Assembly: GCA_933207985.1 (NCBI GenBank)
Contig: OW240916.1
Location: 80,305,584-80,369,583, forward strand
Direction: 5' to 3'
DNA from: Pelobates cultripes
Lineage: Eukaryota; Chordata; Amphibia; Anura; Pelobatidae
DNA: 64,000 nucleotides
The position numbers and the translations under genes were made by a program. Every line of letters begins with the position of its first letter. The stretch's first letter is position 1. Shown piece after piece: positions 10,003 through 23,273 of this stretch. Below the pieces are notes generated by a model. The model was not told the DNA's origin. It made no database searches and saw nothing but the letters and a program-made list of their open reading frames with translations.

Positions 10003-11289
10003 GGTTACTGACTGAGCTATATAGTACATTATAAAGTATATCTTATGTAGGTACATTATTAAATCATTAAAGGGGAAGTATACATATAAATTATTTTACA
10101 AACAGTCCTCATTCACCAATTACACTAATTTTCACTATTGGCCAGTACTGTTGGCACAGACTTTAGAAGAGATTGTTTTAGTGCCAAAATACCAAATCTG
10201 GTTTGTCTATGGACGTACTTCATGAATAAAAAGCAAACCATGAATAAAAAAAAAAACCCACATAATTGAAAATAGCACCATTATGTTCGAATTCTATACC
10301 ATCTCAATCATGACATTTTCTGAGCAGTGCCCCAATTTAATGTTTCTTTTTCTCACATTTATTAAATCTGTGCAGACTGTTTTGTAGATATAATCAAAAG
10401 CAAAAGTGCTAGATAAAATGTACATGGATGTCTTGGTAGATATTATAAGTGGCCTGTAGTGGCTCTCATTAAATTGTAATGTTATCTCTAAAACAAAATG
10501 TATTTTTTTCATCTTTCATTTCCGTCAATCCAGAACAAAAACTATAGCATTTGTAAGAAGTAAGTTGTGGTAGTCTATATTTATTTGTCCACTTTGCTTT
10601 ACAGTGGGGACATAGAACAGTGGATTTGAAGGTGTTTCAACTATTCTTCTAAATATACCATTTATTCAAGTAGGAATCCAAGTTTGCTGTATTCAACTTC
10701 CCTGGCCAGTGGTACATGATAAGCTCAGCTACACAAATGCACTATTAACCATTGTTCTCAGGAGGTATGGTAGATATTATTTGTAAGATAATATCTAACT
10801 GCTTCCAGGTTCCAAGCCATTGATTGTGCCTCCTCAGATGTTGGCGATGTAGTCAAGCACTGGACACCTTATTATATCTTTAATAGTCAAGTACCAAACT
10901 AATGTACTAACTAGTTCTTGGGAACATTAAATAATAGTTGTCCCTCAGTTTTCATTCTATCCGCTTGTTATAGAAACTCAGATGATCACATGAATCTCCC
11001 TCATACCTCTCATAGTTATCTAGAACATGACATAGACCCCCTTATCATGATGTTGGTCACACAGAGTATTAACTCCTATTTCATGAAAGTGTCAGCCACT
11101 TTGTGATATTTAAGTTGCATGAACTGGTTTTGAGTTCTAATTTATTTATTCACACACACTTTCAAATTTAATGTCAGCTCTTTATTATTATATAGTAGCA
11201 CTTTAATATAATTGTAGTAACTTTTTTGGTTTTTAATTTAAGACTTTTTTAAATATACTGTGTGTGTATGCACAGTATGTATAGTGTGT
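10001..11289. other. Intron sequence up to the assembly gap, no gene seen
   Basis: AT-rich sequence nearly identical to 33741-35030. ORFs 10294-10512 and 10918-11106 carry no recognisable domain. The stretch ends in a TGTG-rich microsatellite (GTGTGTGTATGCACAG) directly before the N run. Confidence 0.6.
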
Positions 11290-11389
11290 NNNNNNNNNNN
11301 NNNNNNNNNNNNNNNNNNNNNNNNNNNNNNNNNNNNNNNNNNNNNNNNNNNNNNNNNNNNNNNNNNNNNNNNNNNNNNNNNNNNNNNNN
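11290..11389. other. Assembly gap of 100 N
   Basis: Exactly 100 undetermined bases, the conventional size for a scaffold gap of unknown length. Left of it is duplicated intron sequence whose natural continuation is found after 35030. Right of it is the middle of an L1-like ORF2. The two sides are therefore not shown to be adjacent in the genome. Confidence 0.99.
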
Positions 11390-13256
11390 GATCACAGGTG
11401 CCCCGATGACGCCTTTTCGACTCTACAATGGCACTAGGCAGGGGTACCCACTCTCCCCACTCCTGTTTGTACTAGCGCTAGAGCCTTTGATGCAAGCGAT
11501 TAGACAACATCCAGACATTGAAGGAGTTCGAGTAGGGGACAAAAAGTTTACAGTCTCAGCATACGCAGACGACGTTCTTTTGACCATCACGAACCCATCG
11601 ACGTCTGTGTCGGCCCTCCAAGATGTTATCAAGGACTACGGGGAATGGTCTGGCTATAAGGCCAACATGCAAAAATCTAGTGCTATGCCGATTGGCATGA
11701 CTGAGACAGACATAAATCACATACAACTGACCTACCGTATCAGGATGGAAAGAGAGTCTATGAAATACCTGGGTATACACCTAACTACTGACCCGACACA
11801 CCTCTACTCCGAGAACTATGACCCCCTAATTAGGAAGTTGATAGGAGACTTAGAAAGGTGGTCTGATAAACCTATCTCCTGGATAGGACGAATTAACTCT
11901 ATTAAAATGAACGTCCTCCCGAGGATTCTATTCTTATTCCAAGCTCTCCCAATTCATGTCACCAAAGCACAACTGAACCCACTTCAACGGTCGATAGCTG
12001 ACTTCATATGGCAGAACAAGAGGCACAGGATATCAAAACAGATACTCTACAGACGAAAAGAAAGAGGGGGACTGGGCCTCCCAAATCTATACTTCTATTA
12101 TCTTGCAGCCCAACTAACACAGATAGCTATGTGGCATTCCCCTCCGGAAGAGCGGAGATGGGTCGAAATAGAATCCATGATGGTGGGATGGGACATCCCC
12201 CAGTTCACTATGTGGATCCCGAAAGACTATCGACCCCTGATACGAGTGACTTGCCCGTCCATACTTAATTCGCTCCAAATCTGGGACAAAAACAGAACCA
12301 AGTACGGACTAGCGACCTCCCCCTCTCCATTGACTCCAATTCTAAGAAATAGAGAGTTCCAACCCGGTATGGCCCCTAAAGATTTCCGAAACTTGGAGAG
12401 AACGGGTCTACAACGGATCCATCAATTATATCATAATGGGAACTTAATCCAATTTACGGACCTCCAACAAGATAACCATCTGACTCCCGCAGATTTCTTT
12501 AGATATATACAAATTCGAGACTTCGCTAGGAAACCACACATAAAGGCTGCAGCTCAGGGAATTATGACGTTCTATGAGAAACTATGCCTTCACGAAAGGA
12601 CCCCCAAGGGCATGATAACCCTAATGTACGCCCACCTTAGCACAGAAACCAAAGAATGGGGGAGACTATCTTACACCGACCAATGGGAGATAGAACTAGG
12701 AGAAGAACTAGAAGGCATAGAATGGCAAGAAATTTGGGAAGCAAATAAAAACGCCTCCATATGCGTTACGCTACAAGAACAAACATGGAAGACCATGTTT
12801 AGGTGGTACACAACCCCAGTAAAACTTTATAAAATGCATAAAACGGATACCGATGATTGCTGGAGGGGATGTGGAGCCCGAGGTACATACCTTCACATGT
12901 GGTGGGAATGCCCCAAACTTCTTGGATTCTGGAAAGAGACAGAAAACCTACTGAAACAAACATTTAATAAACCCCTGACCAGAGATCCATGGGTATACCT
13001 CCTAAACAGATCAGTGGACGGATGGACCAAGAGAGAACAGAAACTAGTCCATAAAATAACCCTGAGCGCAAGGAAAACAATAGCGACGAGATGGCTTTCA
13101 CCAGACTCACCCGAGTTTCCGACAGTGATATCCAGGATCCGCGAATGTAGGATCATGGACGACTTAACAGCGAGAGTAAAGGGGTCGACAGAAACATTTC
13201 TAAAACTCTGGGAACCATGGGATAACAGTGTAATAGGTTCTAGAGAGGACAGATAG
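11390..13256 (+). CDS. L1-like LINE ORF2, C-terminal part (RT and zinc knuckle)
   Basis: About 620 residues open from the gap to a stop at 13254-13256; the 5' part is lost in the gap. Just after the gap come the RT motif NGTRQGYPLSPLLFVLALEP (usually RQGCPLSP) and the catalytic box YADDVLL about 50 residues later. Next is the L1-type region PISWIGRINSIKMNVLPRI and, near the C-terminus, a cysteine/histidine motif (CWRGCGARGTYLHMWWEC). In intact LINEs this protein has an N-terminal endonuclease and performs target-primed reverse transcription. The frame is uninterrupted, so the copy is young. The clade is L1-like or Tx1-like and cannot be fixed without alignment. Confidence 0.9.
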
Positions 13257-14280
13257 GAACAAACGAAAGATGTAAAGGGGTCCTTGCAGTAGAGCTAAAC
13301 CAGTGGCAGAACCCTCCTACACAGAGATCCAACCGACACACCTGGCCTAGCGAGATCGGGATGAACCTGCTGCCCCCCCCCCCGCCGCCTTCTTCACGTA
13401 CCTCCCTAGCCACCTCTAGGTCACTGCAGCCACCACACAATCCTCCCTTACCTTATACCACTTTCTCAGTCTCCCCTTCTTTCTTTTTTCTTAATTCTTC
13501 TCTTTTCTTTCCCCGCGCCTATACGGGGAAAATCCATTTCATATCCGCTACTTATTTTGCATACCAACCTCCTCAGACAAGGTCAACGTAACGAACGTAA
13601 AGGGAACCCTAGGTACCCCAGATAAACCTCGAATCAATAACCCTATACGTATATCAAAAGACCTACAAACATCAAACTACGGACTAGATAATAACAATAT
13701 AGCTATATTGATAACGACACAGGACTTACACGATATATAAAACATCATATAGCCCAACGATAGACCTCAAATTACCGCTGGGCCAGGGACGTCTCTCTCC
13801 CACACCTAAGTATCCTAGACAAACCGATAAACTATACTGGGGAATTACACTATTAAAAATCCTTTAAAGAGGATAACCCCCATGGATCCTTTAAATACGA
13901 ACACATACTGTAAAGGTTGAAGTTCATGTGACTGTTAAGAGGTTACCCATACTTTGGCTTCTGCGTAAGCCCAATCGTTGATACTTGATCATTATAGATG
14001 CAGATATTAAGTTCAATGTAGCAATTGCTAACAATGTGTGAAATGGAAGGTTAAATCTACTTGCTTTCTTGAGTTTACTTTTGTTTATTAAAAAAAAATA
14101 CAAAAATCCTTGACGGACAGAGACGATGATAGCAATAATGTATAGAAGGCTTAGTTACAGGATGTCTTATTTGAAATGAAGTACATGTACATGACGTACT
14201 CTATGGCTTCTGCGAAAGCCTGTAAATTAAAGTTGTATCATTTTGTCCGCCAAGATGGAAAAATAAAGAATAAAAAAGAT
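13257..14280 (+). mobile_element. 3' untranslated region and tail of the L1-like element
   Basis: Follows the ORF2 stop. It contains a C-run near 13373-13385 and a pyrimidine-rich stretch, and ends in an A-rich tail (AAATAAAGAATAAAAAAG at about 14263-14280) that holds a polyadenylation-like AATAAA. No further coding. The exact end is uncertain. Confidence 0.6.
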
Positions 14281-14367
14281 GCATGAATGCACAATAATCC
14301 AGAATATTCATGAAGGTCTATATACAACCTATAATTATGTATACAAAAAAAAAATTATATATATAAA

Positions 14368-15865
14368 ATATTTGTGCTCAGAGGTTTGCATACCCTTGGA
14401 GAATTGGTAATATATGTACCGCTTTTTAAAGAAAACATGAGTGAGCAGGCAAAACACATTTCTTTTATTTCTTGAGATTCATATTTAACCGTAGGTTATA
14501 TCAGACACAATCCTAAAAAAAAAATATGGCAAACAAAAATGTGCATAATTTGCCTTAGTTCTTAATACTGTGTATTGCCCTGTTTAGCATCCATGACAGT
14601 GTGCAGTTTTTTTGTAATAGTTGTCCATAACGCTCCTAATTCTTGCAGGTGGTATAGCTACCCATTCTCCAGGTCACGCAGAGTCTTTTGTTGTCTTGCA
14701 TGAACCGCACATTTGGAGGGTCAACTTGGCCTTGTGTTTAGGATTGTCATGCTGGAAAGCCCAAGAGTGTCCCATGCACAGCCTTCGTGCAGAAAAATGT
14801 AAATTCTCTGCCTGTATTTTCTTATAACATGCTGCATTCAACTTGCCATCAATTTTCACAAGATTCCCCGTGCCTTTAGATCTCACACCCTACACCCCCC
14901 AAAACATTAGTGAGCCGCCACCACACTTCACAGTAGGGATGGTATTCTTTTCAGTATAGGCCTTGTTGACCCCCTCTCCAAACATATCGCCTATGGTTGT
15001 GACCATAAAGCTCTATTTTGGTCTTGTCACTCCAAATTACAGTGTGCCAGAATCTGTGAGGCGTGTCAATGTGTTGTTGGGAATATTGTAACAGGGCTTT
15101 TTTGTGGCATTGACTCACCGAAGGCTTCTTTCTGGCAACTCAACTATGAAGTTCATTTTTGTTCAAGTATCAGCGTTTGTCCTCCTTGAAACAACCATAC
15201 CATCTTTTTCTGGATCAGCCTGTATTTCTTCTGAGGTTACCTGTGGGTTTTTCTTTGTATGCCTAACAATTCTTCTGGCAGTTGTGGCTGAAATCTTTTT
15301 TGATTTACCTGACCTTGTCTTGGTATCAAGAGATCCCCGAATTTTCCACTTCTTAATAAAGTGATTAAGCAGTACTGACTGGCATTTTCAAGGCTTTGGA
15401 TATCTTTTTATATCCTTTTCCATCTTTATAAATTACCTTGTTACGCAGGTCTTTTGAAAGTTATTTTCTGCTCCCCATGGCTCAGTACCTAGCCTGCTCA
15501 GTGCATCCACGTGAGAGCTAACAAACTCATTGACTATTTATACACAGACACTAATTGCAATTTAAAAAGCCACAGGTGATGGAAATTAACCATTAATTGC
15601 CATTTTGACATTTGTGTGTCACCTTGTGTATCTGTAACAAGGCAAAACATTCAGGGGTGTGTAAACTTTTGATCAGGGCCATTGGGTGATTTCTGTTATC
15701 ATTATGATTTAAAAATGAGCCAAACAACTATGTGATAATAAATGGCTTCATATGATCACTATCCTTTAATACAAGACATATGTTTGCATGATCAGTGATA
15801 TTTTCAAAATCAATACCATAATTTCACAATTTCTGCCAGGGTATGCAAACTTTTGAGCACAACTG
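14368..15865 (-). mobile_element. Decayed Tc1-like transposon
   Basis: Imperfect inverted ends: TTGTGCTCAGAGGTTTGCAT at the left against the reverse of ATGCAAACTTTTGAGCACAA at the right. The - strand holds transposase remnants, including WAFQHDNPKHKAKLT (second catalytic Asp region, 14674-14886) and the Gly-rich linker seen as GAGCCGCCACCACACTTCAC on the + strand near 14912. Many stops and frameshifts make it inactive. It is clearly more diverged than the Tc1 element at 1723 and belongs to a different subfamily. Confidence 0.85.
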
Positions 15866-16226
15866 TGTGTGTGATATATATATATATACACGTGTGTGTG
15901 TGTGTGTGTGTATGTCCCCCGTTCTTGGCAGGCATTATGCAGCAAGAGCAGGACCTGCCAAGAATGGGGTACATTGACGTTGTGGCAGGCTTGTGCAATG
16001 TATGATCATATACTGTAACTAAACCCCCATTATTTTTTGCCTAGGTGAGGTGGTTTTAATTAAAACTATTAAAATCAGTGAGACTTGAAATCGCTGTTTA
16101 GTAAATGAGTGAGTGTGCTGGATTGTGTATTTTGTGTATGTTCTATAAATTAGCCCCAACAGCACCCTATAATGTATGCATGTTCAGGTGAATGCAGCCC
16201 TAGCCATCCTTGTTTTTATATATATA

Positions 16227-16276
<50 letters not shown>

Positions 16277-16426
16277 ACATACAATACCTATCCCATGCAA
16301 TCACAGAAGTGGTGTTTCTTCTGTGTTCTGAATCTGATGCACATCCACTCATCCTCATTGTGACATCTTTTATAACATGGAACCATCCCACTGGTCTCCT
16401 TTTATATTGTCAGTCTTTTTGATGAT
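15866..16426. other. Microsatellite-rich spacer
   Basis: Contains TA/TG repeats at about 15875-15912 and 16216-16276 and a short inverted pair (CCCCCGTTCTTGGCAGG against CCTGCCAAGAATGGGG, 15916-15978), the latter possibly a small foldback element. ORFs across the TA repeats are artefacts. Confidence 0.55.
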
Positions 16427-16690
16427 GTGTACACATTAGTGACATCATGGGCCTCTGTAACCAATCACAACCCAGTACAGGGTATATATATACTTCTTGG
16501 TGGTCCTTGTTTTTTTGCCCTGGTTTCTGTTAATCTTCGAGTGTGTTTATATATTACTTATCCATTTTCTGACCTTGGCTTGTCCATTCTTGATCTCTGT
16601 AACCCTGACCTTGGCTTGTTTGTCGTTTCTGTGTACCTCTGTAATCCCTCGGCTTGTTTACTTTTGTTATGTGTCTACTAACAGACTGAC
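16427..16690 (+). repeat. LTR/promoter-like repeat fragment, unassigned
   Basis: Contains CATCATGGGCC, an ACCAATCACA CCAAT-like box, TATATATATACTT about 30 bases on, and then repeated pyrimidine-rich phrases of the type GACCTTGGCTTGT. The same arrangement (CCAAT-like box, TATA-like box, CTTTGGCTT phrases) occurs twice at 49.56-50.42 kb. I think these are LTR-like pieces of one retroelement group, but no coding part is visible. Confidence 0.4.
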
Positions 16691-16849
16691 AATAATCTCA
16701 ATGCTAATAATGATGATAATTATGTTGGGGGTCATGTAAAATCTAGGTAGTGAGACATGAAACCCAAATCAACAGTCCTCTATTCGTTAGGCTTGTCACT
16801 AAGAGCAAAACATTAAAGAAACCAGAAGTGGCCAAAATAGTAAAAAAAC

Positions 16850-17302
16850 ATAAAGTTAGTATTTAGTAATTATAAAAAAAAAAAAACAACATAGTGAGGA
16901 AGATAGACAGATCTATAAGATCAGGCAGAAAGAGGATAAGCAAGTTATAAGAGCTTCCAAGTCACACACAGAAGAGAAAATTACAACGTCCGTAAAAAAG
17001 GGGGACAAAACATGTTTTAGATACATGAATGAGAAAAGGAAAGTAAAACAAGGATTAGTTAGATTAAAATCAAAAGAAGGATAAAGGTCTAGCTGACTGC
17101 CTCAATTAATATTTTTGTGCAGTATTTACAGATGAAAATGAAGGAAAGGGACCTCTGTTAGGAAAAAGGACAAATCGGTCATTTGTTACATGTGAGTTTA
17201 AAGAGGTTCTATTTCAACTGTCAAAAGTAAGGATAAATAAGTCAATGGGGCTTGATGGAATACACCCAAAGTTATTGAAAGAGCTTAGTAGTGTACTAGG
17301 AT
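16850..17302 (+). mobile_element. CR1 LINE, first segment
   Basis: Translated fragments such as YMNEKRKVKQGLVRLKSKEG, FTDENEGKGP and INKSMGLDGIHPKLLKEL match the linker and first RT motifs of CR1-type LINEs. The segment is cut at 17302 by the Penelope-like insertion and continues at 21026. The 5' end is not sharply visible and the endonuclease part is missing, the usual 5' truncation of LINEs. Confidence 0.8.
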
Positions 17303-19079
17303 TTTAAAGGTGGACCCAACAAATTCATTTCTAATGCAATACAAGGAAATATTAGATGAGGGCCGCAGTGGGGGGTTGCTGTCCGGGGATGAATATGAAT
17401 TCATTCTGAATCGATGTCCCAGGATAGCAACCTTCTACTGCCTGCCCAAAGTCCATAAAAATACACAATACCCACCGGGTCGCCCAATTGTTTCTGGGGT
17501 TGATAATTTGACCCAAAATGGGAGTCTATATATTGAAAAAATATTAAGACCTTTTGTTGAACAACTGCCATCATATGTTAGAGATACAAAACAGGCACTG
17601 TCACTTTTCTCGAATCTCCAGTTACCAACGTCGGCTAACCTCTGCAGTTTGGACGTTGAGGCCCTCTATTCTTCAATTCCCCATGAACGGGGCATTGAAC
17701 ATACGAGATATTTTTTGGATCAGAGAGGTCCCAATCACATTCTTCATACTGAATTTGTACTAAAATTATTAGGCTATATTTTGTCTCATAACTACTTCTT
17801 ATTTCATGACAAATTCTTTCACCAGACAAGGGGGACGGCGATGGGTACGGCGTGTGCGCCCTCCTACGCCAACCTCCATTTAGGCTGGTGGGAGCTACAG
17901 ATCATGAAATCCAGTACCCTCTTGAGCTATATACCTAAAATACATACATGGCTTAGGTATATAGATGATATCCTTATTGTATGGCTGGGTGATGAAGAAG
18001 ACTTCAATAAGTTTGTCTCTCTACTGAATATAAATGAAGATAACCTAAGATTTACAGCAGAATTTGGAGGACAGACTTTGAACTTTCTAGACATAACCAT
18101 TTCCATCAATAGGAATGGGTCTTTGAAAACAACTCTGTTTAAGAAGCCAACAGCATCTAATGCATTCCTTAGCTGGGATAGCTTCCACCCTAGGCCTCTC
18201 AAACAAGGCATCCCCGTAGGACAATACCTGAGGATACGTAGGAATTGTACAGACTTATCAGATTTCAAGGCAAAAGCGGCTCTACTAAGACAACAATTTC
18301 GGGAAAAAGGTTACCCGAATAAATGCCTTAAGAAAGCGTATAAAAGAGCCCTAGAATTGAATAGAGATGATCTTATTCTAGACCAATCTAAGCAAAAACC
18401 ACTGAATACAACTATCCGTATGATTGGAACCTTTGATACAGGATGGAACACTGTAAAAAGGTCGATTGAGAAATTTTGGCCCATCCTTCTGAAGGATGTC
18501 CATCTTAAAGACGTCCTTAGTCCTAGGGCAACCATCACAGCACGCAGGGGGAGAAATCTTCGTGATATGCTGGTACCAAGCCACTTCTCAACGAAACAGA
18601 AGAAAGTGACCTGGCTGGGTCGAAATCCCCCCTGTGGTTCCTATGGATGTGGAAGATGTGTCGCATGCAGATACATTCTTCGGGACTCGAAGAGAGTCCA
18701 AGATAGCGCTGGACAACAGAGTTTTGGGATTACCCAGTTCTTTAATTGCAACACTGCTGGTCTGGTATATCTCCTTACCTGTAGTTGCAAAATGATGTAT
18801 GTAGGAAAAACGTTTAGACCCTTCAAGGAACGGATCAAAGAACATGTAAGATCCCCAAAAAATCGTATGGAAACCCCAATTTCAAGACACTTAAAAAACT
18901 GCCATGCGGGTGACTCTAGTGCAATCAGGTTCTGTGGATTGGAATGGGTTAAACGCGATCAGAGACGAGGAGATTACGATAAACTTCTACGCCAAAAAGA
19001 ATGTAGATGGATATATAAACTAAAAACCCTTAACCCAAATGGCTTGAATGAGGGGTTTTCATTCTCTCCCTACATTTAA
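17303..19079 (+). CDS. PLE polyprotein: reverse transcriptase and GIY-YIG endonuclease
   Basis: About 590 residues without a stop; numbering is from the GTG at 17310, which is not a genuine start. RT: FYCLPKVHK (42-50), motif A SLDVEALYSS (113-122), motif B GTAMGTACAPSYANL (175-189), motif C YIDD (217-220). A cysteine cluster CGSYGCGRCVAC (442-453) is the zinc-finger-like linker. The GIY-YIG domain follows: GLVYLLTCSCKMMYVGKT (484-501), basic helix FKERIKEH (505-512), and a C-terminal ECRWIYKLKTLNPNGLNEG typical of PLEs. Related RTs resemble telomerase. Architecture fits the Neptune/Poseidon PLE groups of fish and frogs; the exact clade is not resolved. The uninterrupted frame indicates recent insertion. 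Confidence 0.94.
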
Positions 19080-21011
19080 GCCCTATCATTTAGTGTTTAG
19101 TTACCAATTATATATATATATATATTTTAATTGGAGTAACTACTATCAATTACACATCCTGTAAATATGTTCTTTATATGTTTTGTATATATTTGTACAA
19201 TATAATAGAAATCTTTATTGTCTGTATATAGTATATTTTTGTGTGATTTACATTTATAATTTTTTGGTATTCATACCTTACACCTGGCACGTATCTAGTC
19301 CATTAGGGCCATGACCACTTACACTCTTTTGCCATTATGGGAATAATATCTAACTGATTTCTAATTCACCTGTATAGGTGGAACAGTGTCTAATAAATGC
19401 ATATAGTAGACCCTTACCTAATTGAGTTCTATGCTCAATGAGTGCTGTCCACATTATGACATGACTTAGGAGCCAATACTATTATATTAGTGACTGATAG
19501 ACTGAAATAAATAATAACTGTATCCTGAGCCTTATAATTGACTCTGTGGTACATGTTTTTATGTTTCTACTTCTCTCTACAATATAGATGCCCTGCTGAA
19601 TAAAGGCTATTTTTACCTACTAAAATGCTACAAATTTATCCCTATTACATGGCTAAGAGTGTAGGAAATGGATCTCTAAGTGGTGCTTTTGAGCTGTACT
19701 GTATATATATACAGTCAGCCTGGCCGCGTTACCATAGCGACAGTTGGTGCTCTGTGTGCACACGTGGTCCGTAGATGGACAAACTTGTAGAAGGAGGAGG
19801 ATGCGATCGGGTCATAGCCACGCCCCTAAGTAAGCGGATTGGATACGCAATCACATGGGCGGCACGTCCCCTGATATAAATTTATCCTCCTACCTCCAGC
19901 GAGCGTTTGCCGGTTTTTTTGTTTCTACTAGTGGGGGATGTATATATAGTGATCTAGTCACTTATGCTGGTGGCATTTAATTATTCACGTTGACTCTCTA
20001 GCTGATATTTTTCCGTTCTAGCCATAGTCAGTGGCACAACTAGGACTGTTATTATACCTATTTAGACAGTTCAGCTAGTGATCTTCAGCGTTAGGCTGCC
20101 TTGAAGCAGCAGTGTGTAGTATTTATAGGAGTTGTGTAGCAGCAGTGTTTAGTATATACATGAGCTGGATTTAGCGAGTGTAGCAATCTTTTGAATATTT
20201 AGGTGTCCTTTCGATCCCGGGAGGGATTCAGTCTGTTACACCTATTTTGCATTAACTACCGTTCTTGATCTATTTAAGCTCTTTCCTCCTGTGACCTCTC
20301 CACTTAGTAATGAGTATTTATATTCCATCTAAGTACTAAAATACCAAGTATCACACTGTATACACAGTGCCTCTCAGCTTCTTCCTAGACTCTGTTTTTA
20401 CTTGCAACACTTTGGATACATTTGTAGATGATAGATAAAACTATATATGGATACTATCTATCTAAACCGAAAGTATATGCTGTGATAATATACTAGAGTC
20501 TATGAAATAATAATTTTTGTGGATATACCTCTACATGGCTGGGACTTTCAGATCCCTGTAGACTTTAGGGGGAGCAACTTTGTGATATGTGACTGAACAC
20601 ATACGGTACTTTACTGTACTGGTTACTAGCGTTTTCAGTGAAGCTATCCAAATTACCCCAATATACACTGAGGATATCCAAACCTACATCTACCCACTTT
20701 TTTACTTCACGTTTTTTTCCCACGAGTGTTTCACTATTATTTTATTTTTATTATTATTATTTATTGTTTTGTGTTTTGCCTAAGTCGGCTTAATAAAGGT
20801 TATACCTAACAATTATTGTAACTATCTGGAGATATCATTTGGTGAAGTGGATGTCCAACATTTTTCCATCTTTAGTGGGACAACCACTTCACTCTAGTCT
20901 TATCCTTTTAAATTATTTTGTGGGGTTATGCCCCTTGATATCTCTGTAACCCTTCCTTGGAATTAGTGATGTGGATTTAGTCCACCTCTATCTCTTTCCT
21001 TTCTTATTCTA
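19080..21011 (+). promoter_or_regulatory. PLE 3' non-coding region with promoter-like block
   Basis: AT-rich sequence with a short TA repeat near 19110. A GC-rich block at about 19720-19900 carries an inverted CCAAT-like box (AAGCGGATTGGATACGC), CACGCCCC and a TATA-like GATATAAATTTAT at about 19873, followed by transcript-leader-like sequence. In PLEs the promoter lies in the terminal repeat, so this may be the start of a partial tandem copy. This is inference from layout; no expression evidence. Confidence 0.45.
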
Positions 21012-21946
21012 TAGTGTACTAGGATAATCATTAATTGATTTATTTAACCAATCATTGCTAATTGGAGTAGTCCCAGAAGATTGGAAATCAGTTGTGCCCA
21101 TTCACAAGAAAGGTAGTAGGGATGAGTCAGGCAATTATAGGCCAGTAAGCCTTTCTTCAGTAGTGGGGAAAGTAATGAAAACTATGTTAAATGATACATT
21201 TGTTGAACATCTAAAATCACAGGGATTTCAAAATCAGACACAACATGGGTTTACTTCAGGGAGGTCATGCCAAACTAATCTTATTGATTTTTTTGATTGG
21301 GTAACTGAAATAAGGGTGGTGCAGTAGACATTGCTTACCTAGATTTTAGTAAGGCTTTTGACACTGTTGCACATAGAAGGCTTATCAATAAACTGCAATC
21401 TTTAAGTTTGGATTCCAATATTGTTAAATGCGTTAGGCAGTGGCTGAGTGACAGGAAACGGAGGGTTGTAGTCAATGGAGTATATTCGAAGCAAGGTCTT
21501 GTTACCAGCAGGGTACTTCAGGGATCTGTAATTGGACCCATTCTCTTTAATGTTTGTATTAGTGATATTACAGAAGTTCTTGATGGTAAGGTATGTCTTT
21601 TTGCTGATGTTACAAGAATATGTAACCGGGTTGATGTTCCAGGAAGGATAAGCCAAATGGCAAATTATTTAGGTAAACTAGAAAAATGATCAAAGATGTG
21701 GCAACTGACATTTAATGTGCATAAATGCAAGATAATGCATCTTGGACATAAAAACCCAAGGGCAGACTACAGAATATTTGATACCTTACTAACCTCAACA
21801 TCTGAAGAAAGGGATTTAGGAGTAATAATTTCAGATGACTTACAAGTAGGCAGACTGTGTAATAGAGCAGCAGGAAATGCTAGCCGAATGCTTGGTTGTA
21901 TAGGGAGAGGTATTAGCAATAGAAAGAGGGAAGTGCCATTGTACAG
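21012..21946 (+). mobile_element. CR1 LINE, second segment (RT core, decayed)
   Basis: Continues the CR1 frame: VPEDWKSVVPIHKKGSRDES, NYRPVSL, AYLDFSKAFDTVAH (motif A), RVLQGSVIGPILFNV (motif B region), then LFADVTRI where CR1 has LFADDTK, so the second catalytic Asp is lost. Later WQLTFNVHKCKIMHLGH and ERDLGVIISDDL follow. Frameshifts and stops at about 21327 and 21688 break it. Interrupted at 21946 by an L2-like LINE and resumed at 23274. Confidence 0.88.

Positions 21947-23273
<1,327 letters not shown>

Larger units (their letters stand above)
201..11289 (+). repeat. Large direct duplication, copy 1 (contains exon 2)
   Basis: Collinear with 25490-35030. The offset is 25289 bases before the Tc1 insertion and 23738-23746 after it. 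Every matching landmark recurs in order: the ORF at 358, the exon at 5112, the T2-like MITE at 7083, the hammerhead-like motif at 9571 and the AT microsatellite at about 9953. By eye, mismatches are around 1 per 100 bases from 208 to about 5.9 kb and about ten times rarer from there to the gap. The copy ends at the last base before the 100-N gap, so its real 3' limit is unknown. The copies also differ by the Tc1 insertion, a 22-base indel near 3370/27104 and microsatellite lengths. Confidence 0.95.
17303..21011 (+). mobile_element. Penelope-like retroelement (RT + GIY-YIG), 5'-truncated
   Basis: Inserted into a CR1 LINE and bounded by the 14-base direct repeat TAGTGTACTAGGAT (17289-17302 and 21012-21025). 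Removing 17303-21025 rejoins the CR1 sequence. The reading frame is already open at the left junction and lacks the usual N-terminal region, so the copy is 5'-truncated. About 1.9 kb of non-coding sequence follows the ORF. It includes a GC-rich promoter-like stretch near 19720-19900 (GTTACCATAGCGAC, then GATATAAATTTAT), consistent with the promoter-bearing terminal repeats of PLEs. I found no hammerhead core in it. Confidence 0.93.

Noticed and set aside
15878..16280. Protein-like repeats such as IYIYIYIY in ORFs
   Set aside because: Translations of TA microsatellites.
19080..21011. Hammerhead in the main PLE (for example CTGATAGACTGAAA near 19492)
   Set aside because: The CTGATGA core is not matched and no helix II can form between the boxes.
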